48,331 nucleotides of DNA, taken from Sulfolobales archaeon. Lineage in GTDB: Archaea > Thermoproteota > Thermoprotei_A > Sulfolobales > NBVN01. The position numbers were made by a program, and so were the translations under genes. The first letter of the stretch is position 1. Every line of letters begins with the position of its first letter. Shown here one piece after another: positions 40,695 through 48,331 of the stretch. The notes under the pieces were generated by a model. The model was given only the letters and a program-made list of their open reading frames with translations. It made no database searches and was not told the DNA's origin. Location: positions 1-48,331 of the forward strand of contig JAOAKQ010000007.1 in assembly GCA_026419835.1 (NCBI GenBank). Direction: 5' to 3'.

Positions 40695-42165
40695 TCTCCC
40701 TCACCTTGATTAGTATGGGGAACTTCAGCGGATTGCCGAGACCGGCGAAGAAGAACTCTCTAACTCCCAGCGAGGATATGGTGTCCGCTCCTATACCGCC
40801 CAGGTCCAGCACGCCCCTTAGGTTGTCGAAGTCTCCCGGCGTCTGGAGTCTGCTGAAGAGGTAGGTGTTTATATTGTTTCTCACGTCGGTCGAGAAATCA
40901 ATTACTCTCTGGCTCGACAGCACCAGGCCTATATCCCACTTTCTACCCTCTCTGGCCGTTCTCTCTATAGGTTCGAGGGAGTTCCTGCACTGCTGGTAGC
41001 ACGCGTAGTTGTGCGCTTCATCGATTACTACTAGGGTCCTAGGTTTCTCACCACGCTCACCGACCATCTCCCAGAGCTTCTCGATAGTCGACCTAACTAT
41101 GTATCTTCTAACAACTAACTCAACGGTGCTGAGGTCTACGACCAGGAATCTCTCTGAGAAGACCCTACTAACCACGTCTGCTGTAGTTAGCTTTTTCTTA
41201 TTTAGAGAGCTGATCAACTTCTTAGCGTAGACCTTGAGCATAAGCTCTACTCTAGCTAGCGTATACTCTCTCACACCAAAAACGCTGCCGGCGGCCACGA
41301 CGCAGCTAACGAAGGGCATTACACCCCAGTCTATCTCCGTTTGCAGTTTCTCGATATCGGTGAAGTCAAACTTCTTCACCGTGTTTACATCGCATCTAAA
41401 TTCCGGAGTTGGGAATCTAGGTGCTTTAGCTGATTCTCTCGGTTTAGCCATGTTAGCTACGTAGGCGTATATCGAGAACACTATGTGGTCCACGTTATCG
41501 TAACGAATGACCTCCGATATGAGCTCTCCGAGGGTCATAGGGTCCGGCATAATTAGTGAAGCATCTATAGTGCTCCGCTGACCGTAGTAAGGCGCGTAGT
41601 CGACACCGGAGTGGTCGAAGACCACTACCTTCCAGTCGGTCTTGCTTACGACTTCATCTACTAAGGCTCTCACCAGTCTCGACTTGCCGGTGCCCGTAGC
41701 TCCTACGATACCTACGTGGTACGGTAGGTACTTCGGGTCTAGCGGTATCTCTATCTCCGAGTACTTGTGCGACCCGACTACGAGCCCCCGCCCTAGGTCT
41801 AGCTCTATATCTGCGGGGGATTCGATTAGGTATACCTCACTTCTAGGTGTTGGGGGGTCTCTCGGAGGTTCTATTCTTCCACCCCTCAGCTCGCCTATTA
41901 TCTTAATGTAGGAGTTCTCGAAGGGTATGCTGGTCGATACTTCGGCTAGCTTGGGGTTATCCACTATACCCGATCTCTGGGTAGCCGGTAGGAGGGGGTC
42001 TATCTTAGAGAGACCGCGTACTATGCCCAGGTACTCCTTCTTAGTAACCCTATCTCTAACAACTGCGAGAGCTTCTTCAACTAAGTCCTTCTCAGCTTCT
42101 TTGTAGACTAGAATTGGTGCGTAGAAGGACCTCGAGCCACTAGCTACAACACCAACAGACTTCAC
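40654..42165 (-). CDS. herA: HerA-family hexameric DNA translocase
   Basis: This 503-residue FtsK/HerA-type ATPase has an N-terminal HAS-barrel-like domain (about 1-135). Walker A GATGTGKS is at 155-162, Walker B LVVIDEAH at 378-385 and a sensor region, WDIGLVLSSQR, near 410-420. HerA pumps DNA into NurA during end resection; related HerA-nuclease pairs also act in phage defence. GTG 42165 begins a two-gene unit with nurA. A small insertion with KPRESAKAPRFPTPEFRC (about 241-258) is specific to this copy or its close relatives. Confidence 0.88.
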   Translation of the reverse strand: MKSVGVVASGSRSFYAPILVYKEAEKDLVEEALAVVRDRVTKKEYLGIVRGLSKIDPLLPATQRSGIVDNPKLAEVSTSIPFENSYIKIIGELRGGRIEPPRDPPTPRSEVYLIESPADIELDLGRGLVVGSHKYSEIEIPLDPKYLPYHVGIVGATGTGKSRLVRALVDEVVSKTDWKVVVFDHSGVDYAPYYGQRSTIDASLIMPDPMTLGELISEVIRYDNVDHIVFSIYAYVANMAKPRESAKAPRFPTPEFRCDVNTVKKFDFTDIEKLQTEIDWGVMPFVSCVVAAGSVFGVREYTLARVELMLKVYAKKLISSLNKKKLTTADVVSRVFSERFLVVDLSTVELVVRRYIVRSTIEKLWEMVGERGEKPRTLVVIDEAHNYACYQQCRNSLEPIERTAREGRKWDIGLVLSSQRVIDFSTDVRNNINTYLFSRLQTPGDFDNLRGVLDLGGIGADTISSLGVREFFFAGLGNPLKFPILIKVREIGESSAARSGSTS

Positions 42166-42273
42166 GCATACCCCAGTAGATGTAGAAGTGCATAAAGAGT
42201 TTTAAGTACGCTACAGTATCTATACTCACCTCAATTAGCGGTTGAGTTTCGAAAATACTTACGTCCGTGCATC

Positions 42274-42280
42274 GTTTATA
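42274..42280 (+). promoter_or_regulatory. TATA box of the ferredoxin-radical SAM gene
   Basis: GTTTATA lies about 24 nt before TTG 42300. The longer reading from GTG 42267 would start upstream of this box, so 42300 is preferred. Confidence 0.35.
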
Positions 42281-42299
42281 TTCTTCACAGACCTCTGGG

Positions 42300-43550
42300 T
42301 TGGCGGGGTCGGTCGCGAAGCTGCATAGAGTAATTGTAGATAAGGATAGGTGCTCTAACTGCGGTTTCTGCAGGTTCGTAAGCACATGCTACTCTCCAGG
42401 TGAGTGCGTTGGGTGTTTAGCGTGCTACTGGGCTTGTCCGCACTCGGCTAGAGTAGTCGTGGAGGACCGAGCGCCGGCGAGCTTCGTTAAGATAGTTGTC
42501 GATGGGAATGATCTAGTCGTACCGAGTGGAGTTACGGTAGCGAGGGCTCTAGAAATCTCCGGCTTTACTTTCAGTAAGCCTGGTGCTAAAGGTATCAGCA
42601 CTCCGTGCGGTGTTGGTGGGTGCTGGAGCTGCGCTGTACTAATCGACGGGTCCTTGGAGAGAGCCTGCGTAACCCCGGTTAAGAGCGGTATGATTGTGAG
42701 CACCAAGGTTGAGGACCTAGAGCCTCTGAGAGTAGTTCACGGGCCCGAGCCGCACCTCGTTGGAGGTAAGGCAACCCCTTGGTGGGAGGTAGACTACTCT
42801 AGGTATGTTGAGGCGGCAATATGGGTTGCTGGCTGCAATCTCAGATGCCCTCAGTGTCAGAACTACGGGGTCACCTACGACAACACTACGTCCCCGATAA
42901 CTCCCTCTAGAGCCGCTAGACTGATAGCTAGGTGCCATAGGGAGTATCTAACTAGGGGTGTAGCTATCAGCGGTGGCGAGCCAACCATCAATAGAAGGTG
43001 GTTGGTGGAATTCTTCTCGGAGCTCAGTAAGCTAGTAAAGCCTAAAGTTAGAAAGCACCTGGATAGCAACGGAACGATACTAACGCCAGACTACGTAGAT
43101 GAGCTAGTTGAAGCTGGTTGCAATAACATAGGTATAGAACCTAAGTGTGCGAGAGTAAGTAGCTACATGAAGATTACCGGTATTAGCGACCCGGACCTAG
43201 CGTCTCAGTACCTAGAGACTGCTTGGAGGGCCGCTGAGTACGTGTGGGAGCACTACTCAGATAGAATGTACCTAGGTATCGGTCTGGTGTATAACGCAGA
43301 CCTAGTTAGCTTAGAGGAAGTAGCTGAAGCCGGCGAAAGAATAGCTTCAATAGACAGAAGAATCCAGGTGACGGTACTAGACTACTTCCCAGCGTTCAAG
43401 AGAAGAAGTATAAAGAGGCCGACCGTTCGCGAAATGCTGATGGTTAAGAAGATGCTCGAAGACGTAGGTCTTGAAACCGTCGTAGTTCAAACCTCGAGGG
43501 GCCACATAGGGCCGGGGAACAGAAACCTGTCTCTCGCCAAACAACCGTGA
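42300..43550 (+). CDS. radical SAM protein fused to [4Fe-4S] and [2Fe-2S] ferredoxin domains
   Basis: This protein of about 416 residues holds three iron-sulfur modules. Counted from TTG 42300, an N-terminal ferredoxin part has C18, C21, C24, C30 and CVGCLACYWACP (C36, C39, C42, C46). A plant-type [2Fe-2S] domain has C103, C108, C111 and C123 (STPCGVGGCWSCAVLIDG). The radical SAM domain has CNLRCPQC (C179, C183, C186) and ISGGEPTINRRW. The last domain resembles pyruvate-formate-lyase-activating and AmmeMemoRadiSam-type enzymes. The ferredoxins probably feed electrons to the SAM cluster. It sits next to the aldehyde oxidoreductase; its substrate is unknown. Confidence 0.85.
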   Translation: MAGSVAKLHRVIVDKDRCSNCGFCRFVSTCYSPGECVGCLACYWACPHSARVVVEDRAPASFVKIVVDGNDLVVPSGVTVARALEISGFTFSKPGAKGISTPCGVGGCWSCAVLIDGSLERACVTPVKSGMIVSTKVEDLEPLRVVHGPEPHLVGGKATPWWEVDYSRYVEAAIWVAGCNLRCPQCQNYGVTYDNTTSPITPSRAARLIARCHREYLTRGVAISGGEPTINRRWLVEFFSELSKLVKPKVRKHLDSNGTILTPDYVDELVEAGCNNIGIEPKCARVSSYMKITGISDPDLASQYLETAWRAAEYVWEHYSDRMYLGIGLVYNADLVSLEEVAEAGERIASIDRRIQVTVLDYFPAFKRRSIKRPTVREMLMVKKMLEDVGLETVVVQTSRGHIGPGNRNLSLAKQP

Positions 43551-43579
43551 GCTCGCGGAGAGGTTTCACACTGATAAGC

Positions 43580-43588
43580 AATATAAGC
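43580..43588 (+). promoter_or_regulatory. TATA box of the candidate ncRNA
   Basis: AATATAAGC is centred about 24 nt before 43607, where the closing stem of the folded RNA begins. Confidence 0.4.
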
Positions 43589-43606
43589 ATCCACTCCAAA
43601 CTCACT

Positions 43607-43717
43607 GTGAGCCCACTCGACACCCTCGAACGAGGGAGAATGAAGAGTGGGAACTGCGGGGTCTTCCCACAGTTCTTTAACTCACAAGTACCGCACTAGA
43701 GCTGTAGAGCGGTACTT
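43607..43717 (+). ncRNA. candidate structured non-coding RNA, about 111 nt
   Basis: In the gap between convergent genes, several perfect inverted repeats nest into one compact fold. The closing stem is GTGAG (43607-43611) with CTCAC (43681-43685). Inside it CCCACTC (43612-43618) pairs with GAGTGGG (43645-43651), enclosing CCCTC-GAAC-GAGGG (43623-43636). A third stem joins GAACTG..GGG (43651-43660) with CCC..CAGTTC (43666-43675). After the junction a 9-bp hairpin AAGTACCGC / GCGGTACTT (43686-43694 with 43709-43717) ends it. A TATA box lies at the right distance upstream. It does not look like 5S rRNA, tRNA, C/D or H/ACA RNA. It could instead be two back-to-back 3'-end structures. Confidence 0.5.
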
Positions 43718-43766
43718 CGAGAAGCTAATGTTAGGTAATTGAAGTAAAAAGCTCCTCTACTACGGG

Positions 43767-45674
43767 TTACATTGGGAGTAGTCCCGCTTCGGCTAGCTTA
43801 TCGGCTACCCACTTAAGGTCTAGCTCCTCTAGTTTAGCTCTCGTAGGTCTTCCCCTTACCCAGCCTCTCACGCTGTAGTACTCTGGCAGCATCTCGCCCA
43901 GTCTGACTACGTGTCCCTTGGCCGGTCCTTCCGGCATCGGCTCCTCCAGTAGTCTCTTGGGTAGAGTATCGTACTGCTCGCCGTCTCCGAAGGCTAGTAT
44001 GTTGAAGGCCCTCTCAGCGTTCCATATCCTCTCACCTATCTTCTCGAACTCCTCCTTAGTTACGTCCCAGCCCGTTACGGCCGATAGCTGCTCAGCCATT
44101 ACGTCAGACCAGTACGCGAACGTGACGAACTTGCAGACCACCAGGCTGTCTAGAGCTGCGAACACGTCCTGGAAGTGCTTGACCCAGCCGGCCTTGCCCT
44201 TGGTATCGAACCTGTCGAGTAGCTGTGGTACTCCTAGTACTTCCGGTGCTATCAGATACGCTCTCAGATGGCAGCCTCCTCTATTGCTAGTAGCGTAGGC
44301 AAGTCCGTGGCCTTGAACGCCCCTAGGGTCGTAAGCCGGGAGCTCCTGACCTCTCACAGTCATTGCTAGCTCCGGCGCTCCGTACTTCCTAGCTAGTCTC
44401 TCAGCTCCCTCAGCTATGTCGTCTCCTATACCGCTTCGATAAGCCGTTCTCCAGGTTAGCTCGACCAGAGCTTCACCACTACCCCAGGTCGCCTTGAGAC
44501 CCCTCAGCTTCTCAGGCGGTATCTTACCCTTCTCGACTAGCTCGAAGAACGTCCCTATTACATGACCCATGGAGATAGTGTCGAGACCCAGCTCGTTGCA
44601 GAGGTAGTTGGCTTTTGATATAGCGGCTAGGTCGTCGGTCCCCGTTTGAGCTCCATACGCCCACACAGTCTCATACTCGGGGCCTCCACCCTCACCGGTA
44701 AACGGTGGTTTCTCAATCTTACTGTATCTAGCGCAAGCTATTGGGCATCCCCAGCAGATCTCCTCCTTCTGCTTCTTCCAATCCAGTATTTCTCTAGCCA
44801 TAGTCTCGCCGCTCGTTTTGTCAGCGGTCGGCATCACACCCGTCTGGAAGTTCCTGGTTGGGTATATGCCGTGAGCGTTGATTATGTTTACTAGAACTGC
44901 CGTACCGTACTTAGGCAGCGCTTCACTAGTTATCGGGGACTTCTTTATGAGCTCCATGGACTTCGCGACAACCTTTCTGAACCTCGCTTCATCAGCTATC
45001 GGCGGCTTCATGTGCCCCCTAGCGGCTATAGCCTTAAGCTTCTTGCTACCCCAGACAGCTCCGTGACCTCCGCGACCGGCCGCCCTGTTCTTATCGTTCA
45101 ATATGCAGGCTATTCTAGATAGCCTCTCGCCGGCCGGTCCTATGGTGGCTACCTTGATCTTCTCAGCTTCCTCTCTACCCACCTCCGACGCTAGTTCTTC
45201 CTGTATTCTATCTGTAGTATCGTGAACGTCTCTACCCCACAGGTAGGTAGCATCCTTTATCTCAGCCTTACCATCTCGAATCCAGAGGTACACGGGCTTC
45301 TCGGAAGCTCCTTCAATGATTATAGCATCGAAGCCCGCGAACTTAAGCTCGGGACCGAACTTACCTCCACTATGAGAATCGTGAACCGTGTTGGTTAGGG
45401 GAGATTTAGTTATGGAAGTCCACCTACCGGAGGACGGTATTCCAGCTATCCCCGTGATAGGTCCTGTAGCAACTACTGCCTTGTTTGCTGGACTGAACGG
45501 GTCGACCCGCGGGTCTATCTCTTTCAGCATTATGTATACTCCTAGACCTCTACCACCAATCCACTTCCTCAGAACGTCCTCCGGGGGTAGTGGTTCTACT
45601 AGAAGCTTCTGGTCAGTTAAGTTCACTCTGAGTATTCTACCTACATAACCTCCCGGTGGCAGAAGTACCACCAC
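43767..45674 (-). CDS. aor: aldehyde:ferredoxin oxidoreductase (tungsten enzyme)
   Basis: This 635-residue enzyme has the AOR family layout. The N-terminal cofactor domain has GGRGLGVYIML, GPITGIAGIPSSGRW and HSGGKFGPELKFAGFDAIII. The [4Fe-4S] cluster cysteines are C307, C310 and C314 in CWGCPIAC, with C514 in LVVCKFVTFAYWSD as the fourth. The cofactor is a bis-pterin tungsten, and electrons go to ferredoxin. Which family branch (AOR, FOR, GOR or others) applies cannot be told from motifs alone. GTG 45674 follows a TATA box with no leader. Divergent from the SPASM radical SAM gene and near a MoaD-like gene, it looks like the centre of a tungsten-enzyme gene set. Confidence 0.93.
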   Translation of the reverse strand: MVVLLPPGGYVGRILRVNLTDQKLLVEPLPPEDVLRKWIGGRGLGVYIMLKEIDPRVDPFSPANKAVVATGPITGIAGIPSSGRWTSITKSPLTNTVHDSHSGGKFGPELKFAGFDAIIIEGASEKPVYLWIRDGKAEIKDATYLWGRDVHDTTDRIQEELASEVGREEAEKIKVATIGPAGERLSRIACILNDKNRAAGRGGHGAVWGSKKLKAIAARGHMKPPIADEARFRKVVAKSMELIKKSPITSEALPKYGTAVLVNIINAHGIYPTRNFQTGVMPTADKTSGETMAREILDWKKQKEEICWGCPIACARYSKIEKPPFTGEGGGPEYETVWAYGAQTGTDDLAAISKANYLCNELGLDTISMGHVIGTFFELVEKGKIPPEKLRGLKATWGSGEALVELTWRTAYRSGIGDDIAEGAERLARKYGAPELAMTVRGQELPAYDPRGVQGHGLAYATSNRGGCHLRAYLIAPEVLGVPQLLDRFDTKGKAGWVKHFQDVFAALDSLVVCKFVTFAYWSDVMAEQLSAVTGWDVTKEEFEKIGERIWNAERAFNILAFGDGEQYDTLPKRLLEEPMPEGPAKGHVVRLGEMLPEYYSVRGWVRGRPTRAKLEELDLKWVADKLAEAGLLPM

Positions 45675-45693
45675 TTATACCTATAAACCAGAG

Positions 45694-45706
45694 TTTTAAA
45701 TATTTT
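45694..45706 (-). promoter_or_regulatory. TATA box of the aldehyde:ferredoxin oxidoreductase gene
   Basis: AAAATATTTAAAA on the minus strand is about 25 nt from GTG 45674. Being symmetrical, it could serve the divergent radical SAM gene too. Confidence 0.45.
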
Positions 45707-45744
45707 ACGCAATATCTTGTTAAGTGACCCGTGGGTGAAGCTAG

Positions 45745-46842
45745 GTGAGCGAGTATTCTACAGCTGACTGGACGATTAAACTAAGAAGCAACTCGCATCC
45801 GAGAGAAGCTGTCTTAGAGATATCCACGCACTGCGAGTTTAGATGCGTTCACTGCTTTCGGTGGAGTGCTAAAAACTTCTCAGAGAAGTACATGAAGCTA
45901 GAAGACTTCGGTAGGATTCTGGAAAATGCGGCGAGTTCCGGTATCGAGAAACTTACTTTAACCGGCTGGGGCGAGCCGCTCCTCCACCCAGATTTCGAGG
46001 TCATACTGAGAGAGCTTAGAAAACGCGGTTTCTACGTAATCTTAAATACCAACGGTTTCAGACTGCCTAAGACGCACAGAATGGTTGCTGAATGCGTTGA
46101 CGAACTAGTGGTCAGCATCGATGCGGCTACGCTAGAGCTCTACAGTAAGATTAGAGTTGGGGGCGTTCTCTCGGAGGTTATTGAAGGTTTGAGGAGGGTT
46201 ATTGAGATTAAGAGGCACGAGCTGGTCACCAGGCCGTACGTCAAGGTGGTCTTCACGGTCACTAAGCTGAATCCGCATGAAGCTGGTGAGGTGCTCAAGC
46301 TCGCGAGAGATCTCGGTGTAAACGAGGTCGTCTACAGCTACTACATCCCACTCGTAGGCGAGAAAGAACTTGATTGCGTAATCGACAGCGACTGTGTGAG
46401 AAAGCTTAGCGAATCTCTAGAGAGAGTTAAGAAGCTGTACCCGGAGTTCGGTGTGAGGATCGCCACACCCCAGCTACCGGTAGGTGTCTTCAGGCAGTGC
46501 CCGTTTGCTGCGAGCGGAGCTCTCTTCATCAGAGTCGACGGAGCTGTAACCCCGTGCATCTACTACTCGAGAACGTGGAAAACCAGGGTGCTCGGCGTTG
46601 AGAGGTCTGTAAACGAGGTAGTTCTCGGAAACGCACTAGTAGAACCACTAGCAGATATCTGGAGGTACAGGTACTCGAAGCTCTACTACAAGCTGTGCTT
46701 CGGGGAGATGCCTTCGTGCTTTACGTGCAAGCTAGTCGACTACTGCGCTCTGACTTGGAGTAACGAAAGTGACTGCCTAGGAAATAGTCCAACATGCGCT
46801 CACTGCCCGTTCTACCACGGACTAACATTCTGCCCTCTTTAA
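45745..46842 (+). CDS. SPASM-domain radical SAM protein, likely tungsten-oxidoreductase-associated maturase
   Basis: This 365-residue radical SAM enzyme has STHCEFRCVHCFRW (C30, C34, C37) and LTGWGEPLLHPDF. The C-terminal cysteine-rich SPASM-like region runs from FRQCPFAASGALFIRVDG through CIYYSRTW, CFGEMPSCFTCKLVDYC and CAHCPFYHG. Proteins of this type are often encoded beside AOR-family enzymes and are annotated as their maturases, although the reaction is not settled. GTG 45745 has a GGTGAAG-like ribosome site. The divergent promoter region with the oxidoreductase supports a shared role. Confidence 0.85.
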   Translation: MSEYSTADWTIKLRSNSHPREAVLEISTHCEFRCVHCFRWSAKNFSEKYMKLEDFGRILENAASSGIEKLTLTGWGEPLLHPDFEVILRELRKRGFYVILNTNGFRLPKTHRMVAECVDELVVSIDAATLELYSKIRVGGVLSEVIEGLRRVIEIKRHELVTRPYVKVVFTVTKLNPHEAGEVLKLARDLGVNEVVYSYYIPLVGEKELDCVIDSDCVRKLSESLERVKKLYPEFGVRIATPQLPVGVFRQCPFAASGALFIRVDGAVTPCIYYSRTWKTRVLGVERSVNEVVLGNALVEPLADIWRYRYSKLYYKLCFGEMPSCFTCKLVDYCALTWSNESDCLGNSPTCAHCPFYHGLTFCPL

Positions 46843-46933
46843 ACCCCGAAGTAGTGTCTACCGCTACGCGTTGAACTTGTTGAAGATCGAAATAAGAGCG
46901 CTTTAAAACTAAAATGCAGCGATAGAACTGGAA

Positions 46934-47197
46934 TTAACCACCTCCAGCCGGTGGAAATATATCCAAGGTATCTCCATCGGAAATCGTCGCTTCTAGACCT
47001 CCTCTCAATCTCGCATTAACACCGTTTACTAGAACGACGAATCTCTCAGTAAAGCTTTCATCGAGTAGACCCTTGAACTCCTCTATACTCTCCAAGAGGT
47101 CCCTCAGAGTGCAGCTATTTCCAGGTACGTGGACTTCTCTTTCTCTCCACCCGACTTTTGCCGCTAACTCCATGTAGACCCTAATCTTGAGCTTCAA
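46934..47197 (-). CDS. MoaD/ThiS-family sulfur carrier protein
   Basis: This 87-residue ubiquitin-fold protein starts MKLKIRVYMELAAKVGWRER and ends in DGDTLDIFPPAGGG, with the C-terminal Gly-Gly that becomes a thiocarboxylate. Such MoaD-like carriers give sulfur to molybdopterin or tungstopterin, and many archaeal AOR genes have one close by. Its position near aor and the SPASM gene fits tungstopterin supply. It could also act in archaeal protein conjugation (SAMP-like). Confidence 0.9.
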   Translation of the reverse strand: MKLKIRVYMELAAKVGWREREVHVPGNSCTLRDLLESIEEFKGLLDESFTERFVVLVNGVNARLRGGLEATISDGDTLDIFPPAGGG

Positions 47198-47364
47198 CTA
47201 AGCTACCCATGAAAATCCAGTAACTCAGGTAATAAAGTGCGTAGCGGCCTACCTCTCTCCGGTGAGCTCCGCAGCTGCTTGAGGCTGTGTGGAAATCTCC
47301 ATGAACTCTTTGGTAATAGCTATGAATATATTCTTAGGGACGTAGTTGCCGTAGGAGAGACCTG

Positions 47365-48090
47365 GTGTTCGAAGAGCCCGTAGGCAGGGTAGCTCTCCTC
47401 GGACTAATACCTACTCTAGCTACACTAGCCGGTTCCACGGCCGTGTTCCTACCGTTTAGCTTAGACGAGAAGTTCATCGACCTAGCGCTAGGCTTCGGCT
47501 CCGGTCTGATGGTCTACGTAGCCTTCCTGGAGCTCTTCGCTCCGTCTCTAGAGCTCGGAGGATTCGGGCTTTCTCTAGCTGGTTTCTTCGCAGGTGTTGC
47601 TCTAATTAGAGCCCTAGACGAGTTAGTACCGCACGCGCGAATAGTGCGCGGGGGAGAGCGCAGAAATCTGACCCTAGTTGCACTAGCTATTGCAATACAC
47701 AACATCCCGGAGGGTCTTGCCGTAGGCTCCACCTCGCTCTACAGTCTAGAAGCGGGTTTAGCTACTGCCGTAGCTATAGCCGTTCAGGACGTTCCGGAGG
47801 GTCTGATCGTAGCTCTAGCGGTAGCATCTACCTACAGAAAGACCTTAGCCGCTTTCGCTACAGGCGCTCTAAGCGCTCTATCGGAGTACCTATCGGCACT
47901 AGCATCCATGGTAGGTCTAGTCGAGCCGGCCGCGACACTCCCACTCCTAATGTCTCTATCGGCTAGCGCCATGATGTACGTAGTTATACACGAAGTAGCA
48001 CCGGAAATATTCGGGCACGAACACGACGAGTTCGCAACGGCTGGCTTCATAGTTGGAGTAGTTGCCGGTCTAGTGTTTGGCGCCACCTGA
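47365..48090 (+). CDS. ZIP-family divalent metal transporter
   Basis: This 241-residue protein has eight predicted membrane segments. The metal-site helices are IAIHNIPEGLAVGS (segment 4) and VAIAVQDVPEGLIVALAVAS (segment 5), where the first usual histidine of segment 5 is replaced by Q-D. An acidic and histidine tail motif (FGHEHDEFA) lies before the last segment. Likely substrates are zinc, iron or manganese. GTG 47365 has the strong ribosome site GTAGGAGAG, so this message carries a leader. Confidence 0.9.
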   Translation: MFEEPVGRVALLGLIPTLATLAGSTAVFLPFSLDEKFIDLALGFGSGLMVYVAFLELFAPSLELGGFGLSLAGFFAGVALIRALDELVPHARIVRGGERRNLTLVALAIAIHNIPEGLAVGSTSLYSLEAGLATAVAIAVQDVPEGLIVALAVASTYRKTLAAFATGALSALSEYLSALASMVGLVEPAATLPLLMSLSASAMMYVVIHEVAPEIFGHEHDEFATAGFIVGVVAGLVFGAT

Positions 48091-48200
48091 ACTGCGGTCC
48101 TACCAGCGGATTCTCTAAGTTCTCGTCCTAGCGCTCTAGTCGCTTAAAGCATCTTCACTAACTTATTTTTCCTCTCTTAACCACTACTCGGGTTCTAGAC

Positions 48201-48331
48201 TTGGTTGAGTTTAGGCGGATTGCGGTAGTCGGGTTCGGGGTCATGGGGTCCGGGATATCTCAAGTTCTAGCTCAAGCTGGTTTCGACGTCTACGCGGTGG
48301 ACGTATCTGAGGAAGTTCTTAGGAGAGGTCT
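48201..48331 (+). CDS. 3-hydroxyacyl-CoA dehydrogenase, N-terminal part (runs off the window)
   Basis: The frame from TTG 48201 reads VEFRRIAVVGFGVMGSGISQ, then VLAQAGFDVYAVDVSEEVLR. This is the NAD-binding Rossmann start (GxGxMGxG) of the 3-hydroxyacyl/3-hydroxybutyryl-CoA dehydrogenase family. An A/T-rich box near 48162-48170 may be its promoter. The rest lies beyond the window, so length and domain fusion are unknown. Confidence 0.8.
   Translation, partial: MVEFRRIAVVGFGVMGSGISQVLAQAGFDVYAVDVSEEVLRRG

Noticed and set aside
43607-43717. tRNA, 5S rRNA, C/D or H/ACA RNA as identity of the folded RNA
   Set aside because: There is no T-loop TTCRA motif in a 5-bp arm, no 5S core sequence, no C/D boxes, and no kink-turn with an ACA tail at the right place on either strand.
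1-48331. Prophage, integrated plasmid or insertion sequence
   Set aside because: I found no integrase, tRNA attachment site, complete transposase or capsid gene; the gene content is mainly housekeeping and metabolic.

Overview
The window looks like a chromosome segment of a hyperthermophilic archaeon, most likely a crenarchaeote (Thermoproteota); I cannot fix the order or genus. Pointers are TATA boxes about 24-28 nt before many start codons with little or no leader (leaderless transcripts), GTG/TTG starts, a HerA-NurA pair, a split archaeal GMP synthase ATPase subunit, substrate-binding proteins held by a C-terminal membrane anchor, PdxS/PdxT, a tungsten-type aldehyde:ferredoxin oxidoreductase, and repeats ending in GAATTGAAAG as in crenarchaeal CRISPR repeats. 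I saw no rRNA, tRNA, cas gene, intact transposase or prophage.

Layout. 1-760: end of a membrane protein gene, a possible two-spacer CRISPR remnant and a protein-like fragment. 0.76-6.6 kb: DtxR-type metal regulator, BadF/GlcNAc-kinase-like ATPase, YbjQ protein plus YhfC-type intramembrane protease (minus strand), a small membrane protein, and an MrfA-like DEAD/DEAH helicase whose last codons run into a palindromic repeat element. 6.8-12.1 kb: 5-oxoprolinase pxpA-pxpB-pxpC, divergent from a sodium:solute symporter with a small partner protein, then a nitrilase-family amidohydrolase. 12.2-19.4 kb: Hsp20 and two peptide/oligosaccharide-type ABC importer gene sets. The first looks decayed (no normal start for the binding protein; the two permeases collapsed into one chimeric ORF); the second is intact. 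Neither has ATPase genes beside it.

19.7-31.9 kb: metabolism. pyrB (without pyrI), a saccharopine-dehydrogenase-like oxidoreductase, a DUF1464 ASKHA protein, guaA subunit B divergent from a gpt-like phosphoribosyltransferase, a cysteine-synthase-family enzyme, a DUF1805 protein, an overlapping pair of a class III aminotransferase and a 2,4-diaminopentanoate-dehydrogenase-like enzyme, a zinc ribbon protein, a ferritin-like protein, an M20 amidohydrolase and rubrerythrin. 32-36.3 kb: a YkvI-like membrane protein, a metallo-beta-lactamase-fold hydrolase, an MFS transporter and an unknown anchored protein.

36.5-39.4 kb: the PLP synthase genes pdxS-pdxT are followed after 6 nt by a gene for a threonine-synthase-like protein that has lost the PLP lysine and carries a C-terminal winged-helix-like domain. 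The pdxS promoter has a palindrome over its TATA box. I suggest this is an undescribed autoregulated vitamin B6 module. 39.5-42.2 kb: nurA-herA. 42.3-47.2 kb: a tungsten-enzyme neighbourhood with a ferredoxin-radical SAM fusion, an aldehyde:ferredoxin oxidoreductase, a SPASM radical SAM protein and a MoaD/ThiS-like protein; between the first two lies a strongly folded candidate non-coding RNA with its own TATA box. The window ends with a ZIP metal transporter and the first codons of a 3-hydroxyacyl-CoA dehydrogenase.
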